Assembly: GCF_030227115.1 (NCBI RefSeq)
Contig: NZ_JASSUA010000007.1
Location: 1 to 15,954 of the forward strand
Origin: Marinobacter sp. SS13-12
GTDB taxonomy: Bacteria > Pseudomonadota > Gammaproteobacteria > Pseudomonadales > Oleiphilaceae
Length of the DNA stretch: 15,954 nt
Direction: 5' to 3'
Of the stretch, positions 1-8,020 are shown one piece after another (positions within the stretch are counted from its first letter, which is position 1; every line of letters starts with the position of its first letter). Position numbers and translations under genes: made by a program. The notes below the pieces were generated by a model. It was given only the letters and a program-made list of their open reading frames with translations, was not told the DNA's origin and did no database searches.

Positions 1-125
1 GTGACAACGTCAAGATGAGTGTTACCCTGATCAACCCGATCGCCATGGAAGATGGCCTGCGCTTCGCGATTCGCGAAGGCGGCCGTACCGTTGGTGCCGG
101 TGTGGTCTCCAAGATCCTCGAGTAA
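1..125 (+). CDS. tuf: Elongation factor Tu, C-terminal end (partial)
   Basis: This is the last 40 codons of an EF-Tu gene whose start lies outside the window; the reading frame begins at base 3 and ends with TAA at 123-125. The encoded tail contains [20 protein letters not shown] followed by [10 protein letters not shown]. This is the conserved beta-barrel domain 3 end of EF-Tu, which contacts the T-stem of aminoacyl-tRNA and EF-Ts. EF-Tu carries aminoacyl-tRNA to the ribosomal A site as a GTP complex. No terminator follows the stop, and tRNA-Trp begins 52 bases later, so the two may be cotranscribed. A second tuf copy begins at 15522 on the same strand. The two visible fragments cover opposite ends of the protein, so their identity cannot be compared here. 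Confidence 0.96.
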   Translation, partial: DNVKMSVTLINPIAMEDGLRFAIREGGRTVGAGVVSKILE

Positions 126-177
126 TTGCTCTTGTTGAGTAAGAACTTGAAGTAAGTGCGCTGAGTTGTTTCGGTGC

Positions 178-253
<76 letters not shown>

Positions 254-287
254 TTTATTTAACATCCGGATACATAAGCTGATTCCT

Positions 288-656
288 ATGGAGTCAAAAG
301 CCGATCGTTCGACCAGTGGCTTCGATGCAGTAAAGTGGCTGGTTGTGTTTGTTCTGATTGCCATCGGTGTCGTTGGTAATCAGTATTTTAGTGCCGAGTC
401 ACTGCTGTATCGGGTGCTGGCTCTCGTAGCTCTTGCTCTGGTCGCTGCTTTTGTGGCGCTCCAAACCGAGCGTGGTCGGCGTTTTGCGACCCTGCTCAAG
501 GAAGCCAGGGTTGAAATCCGGAAGGTCGTATGGCCCACCAGGCCGGAACTGATCCAGACTACAGCCATTGTTGTTGTGTTTGTGTTGGTTGTGGCGTTGA
601 TGCTGTGGGGTATGGATTCGTTGATCAGTTGGCTGGTCTCCGGAGTTATCGGGTAA
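288..656 (+). CDS. secE: SecE, preprotein translocase subunit
   Basis: SecE stabilises SecY in the SecYEG inner-membrane channel for protein export. The 122-residue product (E. coli SecE has 127) shows three hydrophobic segments at about residues 15-31, 38-58 and 91-118. Between the last two is a cytoplasmic amphipathic stretch carrying the family hallmark [13 protein letters not shown] at about 75-87. The three-span form is typical of Enterobacteria-like gammaproteobacteria; many other bacteria have only one span. The ATG at 288 was chosen because GFDAVKW then aligns with the N-terminus of known SecE, and an earlier in-frame start would lie inside tRNA-Trp. The Shine-Dalgarno match upstream is poor. 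nusG begins 13 bases after the stop, the classic secE-nusG pair. Confidence 0.96.
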   Translation: MESKADRSTSGFDAVKWLVVFVLIAIGVVGNQYFSAESLLYRVLALVALALVAAFVALQTERGRRFATLLKEARVEIRKVVWPTRPELIQTTAIVVVFVLVVALMLWGMDSLISWLVSGVIG

Positions 657-669
657 TCAGGAGTGTGCA

Positions 670-1203
670 ATGGCTAAGCGCTGGTACGTCGTTCATGCGT
701 ATTCCGGCTTTGAGAAGCACGTGATGCGCACTCTTATGGAGCGTATTGCTCTCGAAGGCATGGAAGACAGGTTCGGCGAGATTCTTGTGCCGACGGAAGA
801 AGTCGTCGAGATGCGTGACGGGAAAAAGCGCAAGAGTGAGCGCAAGTTTTATCCCGGATACGTTCTGGTGCAGATGGAGATGGATGACGCCACCTGGCAC
901 CTGGTGAAGAATACGCCCAGGGTTCTCGGCTTCATTGGCGGCACCAAGGACAAGCCGGCGCCGATTACAGAAAAAGAGGCCGAGGCGATTCTCCGTCGTG
1001 TTGAGAGTGGAGTGGATCAGCCCAAGCCCAAGACTCTGTTTGAGCCCGGTGAGATTGTTCGCGTCACTGAAGGTCCGTTCGCAGACTTCAATGGCGTTGT
1101 TGAAGAAGTTGACTACGACAAGAGTCGGGTCAAGGTTGCTGTGTTGATTTTCGGTCGTTCAACTCCGGTAGAGCTGGAGTTCGGGCAGGTCGAAAAAGAC
1201 TGA
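670..1203 (+). CDS. nusG: NusG, transcription elongation/termination factor
   Basis: NusG binds the RNA polymerase clamp (RpoB/RpoC) to suppress pausing. Through its C-terminal domain it contacts Rho or ribosomal S10, coupling transcription to termination or translation. The 177-residue protein (E. coli 181) has the NGN domain at about 1-115, beginning [15 protein letters not shown] and including the [10 protein letters not shown] segment at about 60-69. A linker leads to the KOW domain at about 125-177 ([17 protein letters not shown], ending [12 protein letters not shown]). F161 in that last motif corresponds to the residue in E. coli NusG used for Rho/S10 contact (family knowledge). An AGGAG at 659-663 gives clear start support. 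A strong terminator follows at 1223-1255, so secE-nusG ends as its own transcript. Confidence 0.98.
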   Translation: MAKRWYVVHAYSGFEKHVMRTLMERIALEGMEDRFGEILVPTEEVVEMRDGKKRKSERKFYPGYVLVQMEMDDATWHLVKNTPRVLGFIGGTKDKPAPITEKEAEAILRRVESGVDQPKPKTLFEPGEIVRVTEGPFADFNGVVEEVDYDKSRVKVAVLIFGRSTPVELEFGQVEKD

Positions 1204-1222
1204 TTGGCAGCCTTACATGCTG

Positions 1223-1255
1223 AAAGCTCGCGCGCTATGGCGACGCGGGCTTTTT
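1223..1255 (+). terminator. Intrinsic terminator after nusG
   Basis: The left arm AAAGCTCGCG (1223-1232) pairs with the right arm CGCGGGCTTT (1244-1253) over 10 bp with one G-T wobble. A further CGC/GCG closes inside, leaving a TATG loop and one bulged A at 1243. The right arm runs into a short T tract (1251-1255). This is the expected shape of a Rho-independent terminator and lies about 20 bases after the nusG stop. It separates secE-nusG from the rplK group, as in E. coli. Some readthrough into rplK is possible because the T tract is only five bases. Confidence 0.85.
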
Positions 1256-1283
1256 GTGTCTGCTACTGGCAGTTGTAAAAACA

Positions 1284-1308
1284 GGGGAGCCGAAGGGCGT
1301 TCGCACCC
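1284..1308 (+). promoter_or_regulatory. Candidate L1-binding translational operator in the rplK leader
   Basis: The leader before rplK contains a G/C-rich segment (GGGGAGCCGAAGGG at 1284-1297, then CACCC at 1304-1308) just ahead of the rplK Shine-Dalgarno AGGAG (1311-1315). The 5' G run can pair with the 3' CCC around an AG-containing internal loop, with GCC/GGC pairing inside. In E. coli, L1 represses its own operon by binding the L11 leader, which mimics the L1 site of 23S rRNA. The GGAGCCGA string here recalls that rRNA site as I remember it. The position and composition are seen in the sequence; the function is inferred and the exact fold is uncertain. Confidence 0.4.
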
Positions 1309-1322
1309 ACAGGAGAAAGATC

Positions 1323-1754
1323 ATGGCTAAGAAGATTGACGCGTATATCAAGCTTCAGGTTGCTGCCGGCAAGGCCAACCCGAGTCCCCCCGTTGGTCCT
1401 GCACTGGGTCAGCGCGGCGTAAACATCATGGAGTTCTGTAAGGCGTTCAACGCCCAGACCCAGGATATGGAGCCGGGCCTGCCGATTCCTACGGTTATTA
1501 CCGTATACAGTGATCGCAGCTTTACCTTTATCACCAAGACTCCGCCTGCACCGGTGCTGCTCAAGAAAGCAGCCGGCATCAAGAGTGGTTCTGGTCGTCC
1601 GAACACCGACAAAGTCGGCACGGTTACCCGTGACCAGCTGGAAGAAATCGCCAGAACCAAGGAGCCGGATCTGACTGCAGCCGATATGGATGCTGCGGTA
1701 CGTACCATTGCCGGAACCGCCCGTAGCATGGGCCTGAACGTGGAGGGCCTGTAA
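1323..1754 (+). CDS. rplK: 50S ribosomal protein L11
   Basis: L11 sits at the base of the ribosomal stalk in the GTPase-associated centre. There it binds 23S rRNA and supports factor-dependent GTP hydrolysis and RelA activation. The 143-residue product (E. coli 142) has the proline-rich N-terminal domain with [19 protein letters not shown] at about 20-38, the region involved in thiostrepton action. The C-terminal RNA-binding domain carries [15 protein letters not shown] and ends [13 protein letters not shown]. The start at 1323 follows AGGAG (1311-1315) with 7-base spacing; upstream in-frame starts lie in the terminator and leader. rplA follows after a single base, indicating translational coupling. 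L1 is the known feedback repressor of this pair in enterics. Confidence 0.98.
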   Translation: MAKKIDAYIKLQVAAGKANPSPPVGPALGQRGVNIMEFCKAFNAQTQDMEPGLPIPTVITVYSDRSFTFITKTPPAPVLLKKAAGIKSGSGRPNTDKVGTVTRDQLEEIARTKEPDLTAADMDAAVRTIAGTARSMGLNVEGL

Positions 1755-1755
1755 C

Positions 1756-2454
1756 ATGGCAAAGCTTAGCAAGCGTCAGAAACTGATTCGTGAAAAAGTG
1801 GATTCCGCCCGCGCCTATTCGGTCGACGAGGCAGTATCACTGCTGGTTGAACTGGGCGAGACCGTCAAGTTCAAGGAATCTGTAGACGTCGCCGTCAATC
1901 TCGGCGTAGATGCCCGTAAATCGGACCAGGTGGTGCGTAGCAGCACGGTTCTGCCTCACGGTACTGGTAAAACGGTTCGTGTAGCAGTCTTCACCCAGGG
2001 TGCCAACGCTGAGAAGGCGACTGCAGCCGGCGCCGACATCGTCGGTATGGACGATCTGGCGGAAGAAGTTAAAAAAGGCAACATGGATTTCGACGTGGTT
2101 ATCGCCACTCCGGATGCCATGCGTGTTGTTGGTCAGCTGGGCCAGATTCTTGGTCCCCGCGGCCTGATGCCGAACCCGAAAGTCGGCACTGTTACCCCGG
2201 ACGTTGAGACCGCCGTAAAGAACGCCAAGGCAGGTCAGGTTCGTTACCGTACAGACAAGAACGGTATCATCCATGCTCCGATGGGTAACGTGGAATTCTC
2301 TGCGCAGAACATCAAGGAAAACATTGAAGCTCTGATCGCAGACCTGAAAAAGGCCAAGCCCTCATCCTCGAAAGGTGTTTACCTCAAGAAGGTAACCCTG
2401 TCGTCGACGATGGGTCCTGGTCTGACTATCGACCAGAGTGCTCTGAACGTCTGA
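1756..2454 (+). CDS. rplA: 50S ribosomal protein L1
   Basis: L1 forms the mobile stalk near the ribosomal E site and helps release deacylated tRNA. In many bacteria it also represses the rplK-rplA mRNA. The 232-residue protein (E. coli 234) has the two-domain L1 layout. The signature [18 protein letters not shown] lies at about 129-146, and the C-terminal half, with [15 protein letters not shown], folds back onto domain I. The ATG is one base past the rplK stop. Its GGAGGG Shine-Dalgarno (1742-1747) overlaps the end of rplK, so translation is probably coupled. A 225-base spacer containing the L10 leader follows. Confidence 0.98.
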   Translation: MAKLSKRQKLIREKVDSARAYSVDEAVSLLVELGETVKFKESVDVAVNLGVDARKSDQVVRSSTVLPHGTGKTVRVAVFTQGANAEKATAAGADIVGMDDLAEEVKKGNMDFDVVIATPDAMRVVGQLGQILGPRGLMPNPKVGTVTPDVETAVKNAKAGQVRYRTDKNGIIHAPMGNVEFSAQNIKENIEALIADLKKAKPSSSKGVYLKKVTLSSTMGPGLTIDQSALNV

Positions 2455-2500
2455 GCATCTGGCGGTAGTTACTTTGTAGTCTGGGCGGAAGCCAAGGCTG

Positions 2501-2679
2501 TCAAAGACCGCAGGCCCCTGAAGCACTCTTTCTTCTGAGAGAGCGACTATACGGGTTAAAGCAACGCCTGCGCAGACGGTGTGAAGACGTTCTCTCTGAA
2601 CCCAAACACCGTTGGGAGCCCCGCGAGGGGTATATGTGGGTTTGCCGGGATATCCCCGGCGAAATCGAGGAGAAATCCA
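2501..2679 (+). ncRNA. L10 leader (cis-regulatory mRNA leader of rplJ-rplL)
   Basis: The untranslated segment before rplJ folds into the arrangement known for the E. coli L10 leader. GCAGGC (2510-2515) pairs with GCCTGC (2566-2571). ACC (2507-2509) pairs with GGT (2578-2580). The unpaired GCAGAC (2572-2577) between them forms a kink-turn-like internal loop with GA character. A side hairpin lies inside: CTCTTTC (2526-2532) with GAGAGAG (2537-2543), loop TTCT. Downstream, CCCC-GCGA-GGGG (2619-2630) lies within a longer stem (2603-2610 with 2638-2644), followed by the hairpin at 2644-2660. In E. coli the L10-(L12)4 complex binds the kink-turn and represses its own translation; the same is inferred here. 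The rest of the spacer (2455-2500) shows no clear promoter. Confidence 0.85.
2644..2660 (+). promoter_or_regulatory. GC-rich hairpin just upstream of the rplJ ribosome-binding site
   Basis: GCCGGG (2644-2649) pairs with CCCGGC (2655-2660) around an ATATC loop. It ends 7 bases before the AGGAG (2668-2672) that serves the rplJ GTG start. There is no T tract, so it is not an intrinsic terminator. An alternative pairing exists: GGGG with ATAT (2627-2635, one bulged T) can pair with ATATCCCC (2650-2657), which would break this hairpin and the neighbouring GCGA-loop hairpin. It is probably the translational switch part of the L10 leader. The pairing is seen in sequence; the role is inferred. Confidence 0.55.
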
Positions 2680-3210
2680 GTGGCAATTAGACTCGAAGAC
2701 AAGAAAGCGATCGTCGCTGAAGTCAACGAGACTGCCGGTGGTGCTCTGTCTGTTGTTATGGCTGACTACCGTGGTGTCACTTCCGGTGACATGACGGCTC
2801 TGCGAGCGAAAGCCCGTGCCGAGAACGTTCTTCTGAAGGTTGTTCGTAACAACCTGGCGAAGATCGCGATCCGCGGTACCGAGTTCGAGTGCATTGATGA
2901 GGCATTGGTCGGCCCGACAATTCTGGCGTTCTCAATGGAAGATCCGGGTGCGGCTGCACGCCTGCTGAAGGATTTTGCCAAAGAGAAAGAGGCATTCGAG
3001 ATCAAGGGCCTGGCCGTCGGCGGTGAGCTGATGGGCGCAGACCAGATCGACCGCCTTGCCAAGCTGCCGACACGCCACGAGGCGTTGACGATGCTGGCCG
3101 CAGTAACACAGGCACCAATCACCAAGCTGGCGCGGACACTGAACGAAGTACCAACCAAAGTGACCCGTGCTGTAGCGGCAGTTCGAGACCAGAAGCAAGA
3201 AGCTGCTTGA
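2680..3210 (+). CDS. rplJ: 50S ribosomal protein L10
   Basis: L10 anchors multiple L7/L12 dimers to the 50S subunit and, with them, represses its own mRNA through the leader. The product is 176 residues (E. coli 165), starting [17 protein letters not shown]. The RNA-binding N-terminal domain includes [20 protein letters not shown] (about 27-46) and [11 protein letters not shown] (54-64). The long C-terminal helix (about 145-175, [12 protein letters not shown] near its end) is where L7/L12 dimers bind. The start is GTG at 2680, supported by AGGAG at 2668-2672 with 7-base spacing and by homology. An upstream in-frame GTG at 2581 lies inside the leader and has no homologous protein sequence. rplL follows after 39 A/T-rich bases. 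Confidence 0.97.
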   Translation: MAIRLEDKKAIVAEVNETAGGALSVVMADYRGVTSGDMTALRAKARAENVLLKVVRNNLAKIAIRGTEFECIDEALVGPTILAFSMEDPGAAARLLKDFAKEKEAFEIKGLAVGGELMGADQIDRLAKLPTRHEALTMLAAVTQAPITKLARTLNEVPTKVTRAVAAVRDQKQEAA

Positions 3211-3249
3211 TTCTGTTGAACACCATTTTTATATTTTTGGGAGAAAGTC

Positions 3250-3624
3250 ATGGCTCTGTCTAACGAAGACATTTTGAACGCAATTGCTGAAATGAGCGTA
3301 ATGGACGTTGTTGCGCTGGTTGAAGCAATGGAAGAGAAATTCGGTGTATCTGCGGCTGCCGCCGTAGCTGCTGCACCTGCGGCTGCTGCTGCCGGTGAAG
3401 CTGTTGAAGAACAGACCGAATTTGACGTTGTTCTTACCGGTCCTGGTGAGAAGAAAGTAAACGTAATCAAGGCCGTTCGTGAACTGACTGGCCTGGGCCT
3501 GAAAGAAGCCAAGGAAATGGTCGACAGCGCTCCTTCCGTTATCAAGGAAGCGGCCAGCAAAGACGACGCTGACGCAGCCAAGAAGAAGCTTGAGGAAGCA
3601 GGCGCTTCTGTTGAGCTTAAGTAA
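3250..3624 (+). CDS. rplL: 50S ribosomal protein L7/L12
   Basis: L7/L12 is the multicopy stalk protein that recruits translation GTPases (IF2, EF-Tu, EF-G, RF3) and stimulates GTP hydrolysis. The 124-residue acidic protein (E. coli 121) has three visible parts. These are an N-terminal dimerisation domain (1-33), an alanine-rich hinge (about 35-50), and a globular factor-binding domain (about 56-124) with [20 protein letters not shown] and [10 protein letters not shown]. The ATG has a GGGAG at 3239-3243. An attenuator hairpin 40 bases downstream suggests that most transcripts end after rplL, giving the stalk genes higher output than rpoBC, as known in E. coli. Confidence 0.98.
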   Translation: MALSNEDILNAIAEMSVMDVVALVEAMEEKFGVSAAAAVAAAPAAAAAGEAVEEQTEFDVVLTGPGEKKVNVIKAVRELTGLGLKEAKEMVDSAPSVIKEAASKDDADAAKKKLEEAGASVELK

Positions 3625-3663
3625 GAGTTGGCTGTTGATCGAAACCGTGCGTTAAGCATGGAC

Positions 3664-3694
3664 AGGCTGGTGGCCGTGTGCCACCGGCCTTTTT
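3664..3694 (+). terminator. Attenuator / partial intrinsic terminator between rplL and rpoB
   Basis: AGGCTGGTGGC (3664-3674) pairs with GCCACCGGCCT (3680-3690) over 11 bp with one G-T wobble and a five-base CGTGT loop. It runs directly into TTTTT (3690-3694). By shape this is a strong Rho-independent terminator. Because rpoB and rpoC follow with no convincing promoter of their own, it most likely acts as an attenuator allowing partial readthrough. This is the arrangement documented at the same place in E. coli. Confidence 0.88.
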
Positions 3695-3705
3695 CTGTTG
3701 TATAC

Positions 3706-3753
3706 GCTATAGACTCTGAACGCCGATCTTGTGGTGCTGTCAGAATCTATAAC
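3706..3753 (+). promoter_or_regulatory. Long imperfect RNA duplex, candidate RNase III processing site
   Basis: TATAGACTCTGA (3708-3719) is complementary to TCAGAATCTATA (3740-3751) over 12 positions with a single C-A mismatch. A G-C pair can form one step outside (3706 with 3753). The 20-base loop can close further (CGCC at 3721-3724 with GGTG at 3733-3736). It begins 12 bases after the attenuator T tract. In E. coli an RNase III cleavage site lies at this position and separates rplL mRNA from rpoBC mRNA. The duplex is seen here; cleavage is inferred. The TATAAC inside its right arm looks like a -10 box but lacks a matching -35. Confidence 0.6.
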
Positions 3754-3829
3754 CTACAGCGAGAGTCTTGTTCAAGACGGCGCAGTAAGCCGAGCAAATC
3801 GGCCCCGAAGCATGAAAATGGTTGCTTCT

Positions 3830-3844
3830 TGATACCAGGTATCA
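3830..3844 (+). promoter_or_regulatory. Short inverted repeat in the rpoB leader
   Basis: TGATAC and GTATCA flank CAG, giving a 6-bp hairpin about 11 bases before the GGGGA ribosome-binding site of rpoB. It could hold the leader open or modulate initiation, or it may be chance. The rest of 3754-3829 includes only one other small hairpin (GTCTT with AAGAC at 3765-3778) and no recognisable gene. Confidence 0.3.
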
Positions 3845-3866
3845 GGTCTAAAGCTGGGGAATGCAG

Positions 3867-6800
3867 ATGACTTACTCCTATACAGAGAAAAAGCGGATTC
3901 GCAAAGATTTTAGTAAATTGCCGTCCGTGATGGATGTCCCCTATTTGCTGTCTATACAGCTGGATTCGTTCCGGGACTTCCTCCAAAGTGAAGCCGCACC
4001 CGAAAATCGTCGGGAAACCGGTCTCCACGCAGCATTCAAATCCGTATTCCCGATTGTCAGTTATTCTGGCAACGCCGCACTCGAATACGTGAGTTACCGC
4101 ATCGGCGAGCCGGTATTTGACGTCAAGGAATGCCAGCTTAGGGGCGTAACCTACGCAGCACCGCTGCGGGTCAAAGTAAGACTTATCATTTATGATAAGG
4201 AATCGTCCAACAAGGCGATCAAGGATATCAAAGAGCAGGAAGTCTACATGGGCGAAATGCCCCTGATGACCGAGAACGGTACCTTCGTTATCAACGGTAC
4301 CGAGCGGGTTATCGTTTCCCAGCTCCACCGTTCACCGGGTGTGTTCTTCGATCATGACAAGGGCAAGACCCACTCGTCAGGCAAGCTGCTGTATTCGGCG
4401 CGGGTCATTCCTTACCGTGGTTCCTGGCTGGACTTCGAGTTCGATGCCAAGGACTCGGTGTTCGTCCGTATTGACCGTCGCCGGAAGCTGCCTGCGTCCA
4501 TTCTCCTGCGCGCTCTGGGGTATAACTCCGAGCAGATGCTGGAGATGTTCTTCGATACCAGTAAATTCAGTATCGGCCCCGAAGTCTGCAAGCTGGAGCT
4601 GGTTCCCAGCCGCCTGCGCGGTGATATCGCAACGTTCGATATCAAGGACAAGAAAGGCGCGGTCATTGTCGAGGAAGGCCGCCGGATTACCGCTCGTCAC
4701 ATCAAACAGCTTGAAAAGGCTGGCCTGACCGAGCTGGAAGTTCCGACGGAGTATCTCTACGGCCGTGTACTGTCTAAGGACATGGTTGATACCAAGTCCG
4801 GAGAGGTTCTGGTTGAGTGTAATACTGAACTGACGGAAGAAATTGTCACCAAAATCCTGGATTCCGGTGTTACAGACATTGAAACCCTGTACACCAACGA
4901 TCTGGATTGTGGTCCGTTCATGTCGGACACGCTGCGCATCGACCCGACCCGCACGCCGCTTGAGGCGCTGGTCGAGATCTATCGCATGATGCGCCCGGGC
5001 GAGCCGCCCACCAAGGAATCGGCAGAGAACCTGTTCAATAACCTGTTCTTCTCGGAAGAGCGGTATGACCTGTCCTCCGTTGGTCGGATGAAGCTGAACC
5101 GTCGTCTGCGCCGTGAAGAAAGCACCGGTGAAGGCACGCTGACCCACGACGACATCATCGACGTCCTCAAGACGCTGATTGATATCCGTAATGGCCAGGG
5201 CAATGTCGATGACATCGATAACCTGGGTAACCGTCGCGTTCGTTGTGTAGGCGAAATGGCGGAAAACCAGTTCCGTGTTGGTCTGGTGCGTGTTGAGCGT
5301 GCAGTCCGTGAGCGTCTGAGCCTGGCGGAGAGCGAAGGCCTGATGCCTCAGGACCTGATCAACGCCAAGCCGGTTGCGGCGGCGGTGAAAGAGTTCTTCG
5401 GCTCCAGCCAGCTGTCCCAGTTCATGGATCAGAACAATCCGTTGTCGGAAGTGACTCACAAGCGCCGTATTTCGGCTCTTGGTCCTGGCGGTCTGACCCG
5501 CGAACGTGCCGGTTTCGAGGTTCGTGACGTACACCCGACCCATTACGGGCGTGTGTGTCCTATCGAGACACCGGAAGGCCCGAACATCGGTCTGATCAAC
5601 TCGCTGGCTACCTACGCCCGCTCCAACTCCTACGGTTTCCTCGAGAGCCCGTACCGGAAGGTTGTGGACGGTCTGGTTACCGATGAGGTGGTTTATCTCT
5701 CTGCCATTGAAGAGAGCAACTTCATCATCGCCCAGGCCAGTGCGGCAATGGACGAGAACAAGCGTCTGTCTGATGAGCTGGTAACCGTTCGTCACCAGAA
5801 CGAGTTTACCGTTACGCCGCCGGAGAACGTCAATTTCATGGACGTGTCTCCGCGCCAGGTGGTCTCGGTGGCCGCGTCATTGATTCCGTTCCTGGAGCAC
5901 GATGACGCCAACCGGGCACTGATGGGTTCCAACATGCAGCGCCAGGCTGTTCCGACCCTGCGTTCAGAGGTGCCTCTGGTAGGTACCGGTGTTGAGCGTA
6001 CCGTGGCCCAGGACTCCGGTGTTTGTGTGACGGCCCGTCGTGGCGGTGTGATTGAAAGCGTCGACGCGGCTCGCATCGTGGTGCGTGTCAACGACGGCGA
6101 GACCGAAGCCGGTGATGCGGGTGTGGATATCTATAACCTCACCAAGTACACCCGGTCAAACCAGAACACCTGTATCAATCAGCGCTCCATCGTCAATCAG
6201 GGCGACGAAATTGCCCGTGGCGACGTGCTGGCTGATGGTCCTTCTGTGGATCTGGGTGAACTGGCGCTGGGGCAGAACATGCGTATCGCGTTCATGCCCT
6301 GGAACGGTTACAACTTTGAGGACTCCATCCTTATTTCCGAGAAAGTGGTCCAGGAAGATCGCCTGACCACCATCCACATCCAGGAACTGACCTGTGTGGC
6401 CCGGGATACCAAACTGGGTAGCGAAGAAATCACTGCGGATATTCCGAACGTTGGTGAAAGCGCGCTGTCCAAGCTGGACGAGTCCGGTATTGTCTATATT
6501 GGCGCAGAAGTCGGCGCAGGTGACATTCTGGTAGGCAAGGTGACGCCGAAAGGTGAAACCCAGCTGACGCCAGAGGAGAAGCTTCTGAGGGCCATCTTCG
6601 GTGAGAAGGCCTCGGACGTTAAGGATACGTCCTCGCGTGTACCTACCGGTACCCGTGGCACGGTTATTGACGTTCAGGTCTTTACCCGTGACGGTATCGA
6701 AAAGGACACGCGTGCCCAGTCCATCGAGAAAGAGCAGCTGGACGAGTACCGCAAGGACCTGAAAGACGAGTACCGTATTGTTGAAGGTGCCACCTTCGAG

Positions 6801-7943
6801 CGGCTGACCAATGCCCTGAAAGGGCAGGAAGTCATCAGCGGCCCGGGCCTCAAGAAAGGCGCCAAGCTTGACGAGTCCTACCTGGCAGAGCTGCCGCGTG
6901 ACGACTGGTTCAAGCTGCGGATGAAAGACGAGGCTTTGAACGAGCTGCTGGAGAAATCCGAGCAGGGCCTGGAAGATCGCAAGAAGGATCACGAAGCGCG
7001 CTTTGACGACAAGAAAGGCAAGCTTCAGCAAGGCGATGATCTTGCTCCGGGTGTTCTCAAGATCGTCAAGGTGTACCTCGCGATCAAGCGTCGGATTCAG
7101 CCGGGTGACAAGATGGCCGGCCGTCATGGTAACAAGGGTGTTATCTCTGCGGTCATGCCGATCGAGGACATGCCTTACGACGAGTACGGCAATACCGTTG
7201 ATATCGTGCTGAACCCCCTGGGTGTTCCGTCGCGGATGAACGTGGGTCAGGTTCTTGAGACTCACCTGGGTGCCGCGGCGAAGGGGCTGGGTGAGCGCAT
7301 CAGCCGGATGCTGGATGAGCAGCGCAAGATTGCTGAACTCCGCAGCCTGCTGGACGAGATCTACAACCACTCGGACGAGGTCACACAGGTTGACCTGGAT
7401 TCGCTGAGCGACAAGGAGATCCTGGCGTTGGCCAACAACCTGCGCACGGGTGTTCCCATGGCAACGCCGGTATTCGACGGTGCCAAGGAAGCGGAGGTCA
7501 AGCGGATGCTTGAGCTGGCAGGTCTTAGTACCACTGGCCAGACTGTGCTGTATGACGGCCGTACCGGCGACGAGTTTGACCGTCCGGTAACGGTTGGCTA
7601 CATGTATATCCTCAAGCTGAACCACCTGATCGACGACAAGATGCACGCTCGTTCCACCGGTTCGTATAGCCTGGTTACCCAGCAGCCGCTGGGTGGTAAG
7701 GCGCAGTTCGGTGGTCAGCGCTTCGGTGAGATGGAAGTGTGGGCCCTCGAGGCTTACGGTGCGGCGTATACGCTGCAGGAAATGCTTACCGTGAAGTCTG
7801 ATGATGTGAATGGTCGGACCAAGATGTACAAGAACATTGTCGATGGCGATCATCGTATGGAGCCGGGCATGCCCGAGTCCTTCAATGTTCTGGTCAAGGA
7901 AATCCGCTCGCTGGGTATCGACATCGAGCTGGAATCCGACTGA
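3867..7943 (+). CDS. rpoB: DNA-directed RNA polymerase subunit beta
   Basis: RpoB forms one pincer of RNA polymerase and half of its active-site cleft, and is the rifampicin target. The product is 1358 residues (E. coli 1342), starting [23 protein letters not shown] 3867 is preferred over the in-frame ATG at 3861 because GGGGA (3856-3860) is then 6 bases upstream instead of touching the start. The rifampicin-pocket region runs [20 protein letters not shown] from residue 512. Q518, D521, H531, R534 and S536 all match the sensitive E. coli residues (513, 516, 526, 529, 531). E818-D819 in NFEDSILIS, and K1082 and K1090 in [12 protein letters not shown], are the conserved active-site residues. 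Both gammaproteobacterial sequence insertions appear present. rpoC follows after 77 bases with a hairpin. Confidence 0.99.
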   Translation: MTYSYTEKKRIRKDFSKLPSVMDVPYLLSIQLDSFRDFLQSEAAPENRRETGLHAAFKSVFPIVSYSGNAALEYVSYRIGEPVFDVKECQLRGVTYAAPLRVKVRLIIYDKESSNKAIKDIKEQEVYMGEMPLMTENGTFVINGTERVIVSQLHRSPGVFFDHDKGKTHSSGKLLYSARVIPYRGSWLDFEFDAKDSVFVRIDRRRKLPASILLRALGYNSEQMLEMFFDTSKFSIGPEVCKLELVPSRLRGDIATFDIKDKKGAVIVEEGRRITARHIKQLEKAGLTELEVPTEYLYGRVLSKDMVDTKSGEVLVECNTELTEEIVTKILDSGVTDIETLYTNDLDCGPFMSDTLRIDPTRTPLEALVEIYRMMRPGEPPTKESAENLFNNLFFSEERYDLSSVGRMKLNRRLRREESTGEGTLTHDDIIDVLKTLIDIRNGQGNVDDIDNLGNRRVRCVGEMAENQFRVGLVRVERAVRERLSLAESEGLMPQDLINAKPVAAAVKEFFGSSQLSQFMDQNNPLSEVTHKRRISALGPGGLTRERAGFEVRDVHPTHYGRVCPIETPEGPNIGLINSLATYARSNSYGFLESPYRKVVDGLVTDEVVYLSAIEESNFIIAQASAAMDENKRLSDELVTVRHQNEFTVTPPENVNFMDVSPRQVVSVAASLIPFLEHDDANRALMGSNMQRQAVPTLRSEVPLVGTGVERTVAQDSGVCVTARRGGVIESVDAARIVVRVNDGETEAGDAGVDIYNLTKYTRSNQNTCINQRSIVNQGDEIARGDVLADGPSVDLGELALGQNMRIAFMPWNGYNFEDSILISEKVVQEDRLTTIHIQELTCVARDTKLGSEEITADIPNVGESALSKLDESGIVYIGAEVGAGDILVGKVTPKGETQLTPEEKLLRAIFGEKASDVKDTSSRVPTGTRGTVIDVQVFTRDGIEKDTRAQSIEKEQLDEYRKDLKDEYRIVEGATFERLTNALKGQEVISGPGLKKGAKLDESYLAELPRDDWFKLRMKDEALNELLEKSEQGLEDRKKDHEARFDDKKGKLQQGDDLAPGVLKIVKVYLAIKRRIQPGDKMAGRHGNKGVISAVMPIEDMPYDEYGNTVDIVLNPLGVPSRMNVGQVLETHLGAAAKGLGERISRMLDEQRKIAELRSLLDEIYNHSDEVTQVDLDSLSDKEILALANNLRTGVPMATPVFDGAKEAEVKRMLELAGLSTTGQTVLYDGRTGDEFDRPVTVGYMYILKLNHLIDDKMHARSTGSYSLVTQQPLGGKAQFGGQRFGEMEVWALEAYGAAYTLQEMLTVKSDDVNGRTKMYKNIVDGDHRMEPGMPESFNVLVKEIRSLGIDIELESD
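4182..4199 (+). repeat. Perfect inverted repeat inside rpoB
   Basis: CTTATCAT (4182-4189) and ATGATAAG (4192-4199) are exact reverse complements separated by TT. In RNA the likely form is a 7-bp stem with a TTTA loop. It encodes part of RLIIYDKE and is noticeably A/T-rich for this gene. The codons are conserved in protein terms, so the symmetry may be coincidental. No known function is attached. Confidence 0.35.
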
Positions 7944-7967
7944 GCCGAATTGTTTTTGGCAGCGTGA

Positions 7968-7989
7968 GCGGGTACCGGTCGGTACCCGC
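7968..7989 (+). repeat. Perfect 9-bp hairpin in the rpoB-rpoC spacer
   Basis: GCGGGTACC (7968-7976) pairs exactly with GGTACCCGC (7981-7989) around a GGTC loop. It lies in the middle of the 77-base spacer and ends 18 bases before the rpoC Shine-Dalgarno (GGAG, 8008-8011). No T tract follows, so a terminator is unlikely. A role in mRNA stability, processing or setting the rpoC translation rate is possible. The structure is clear; the function is unknown. Confidence 0.6.
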
Positions 7990-8020
7990 CCGAGAATAAC
8001 GCCATCCGGAGCTGTTACTG

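Noticed and set aside
1251..1279. Possible rplK promoter, TTTTTG with 17-base spacer to TGTAAA
   Set aside because: The -35 match is very weak and overlaps the terminator T tract; a promoter is expected hereabouts but I cannot place it.
1254..1322. N-terminal extension of rplK
   Set aside because: It covers the terminator tail and leader; [10 protein letters not shown] at 1323 with a good Shine-Dalgarno is the family start.
2581..2679. In-frame GTG upstream extension of rplJ giving a 209-residue protein
   Set aside because: The extra sequence overlaps the L10 leader, has no resemblance to L10, and a well-placed AGGAG serves the GTG at 2680.
3748..3753. TATAAC as a -10 box for an rpoB promoter
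   Set aside because: No acceptable -35 at 16-18 bases upstream (TTGTGG is only 13 away) and the bases are part of the long duplex.
3628..3870. An 80-codon open frame between rplL and rpoB
   Set aside because: It begins with TTG without a ribosome-binding site, runs through the attenuator and duplex, and its product resembles nothing known.
5400..5475. Antibiotic-resistance substitutions in the RpoB rifampicin pocket or in S12
   Set aside because: All key RpoB residues, and K43 and K88 of S12, are the usual sensitive-type residues.
4377..5795. Long antisense open frames opposite rpoB and rpoC (up to about 565 codons, also near 6156-7853, 8375-9910 and 9932-11122) and opposite fusA (13729-14697)
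   Set aside because: They mirror strongly biased codon use of highly expressed genes on the other strand; no start signals or recognisable domains.
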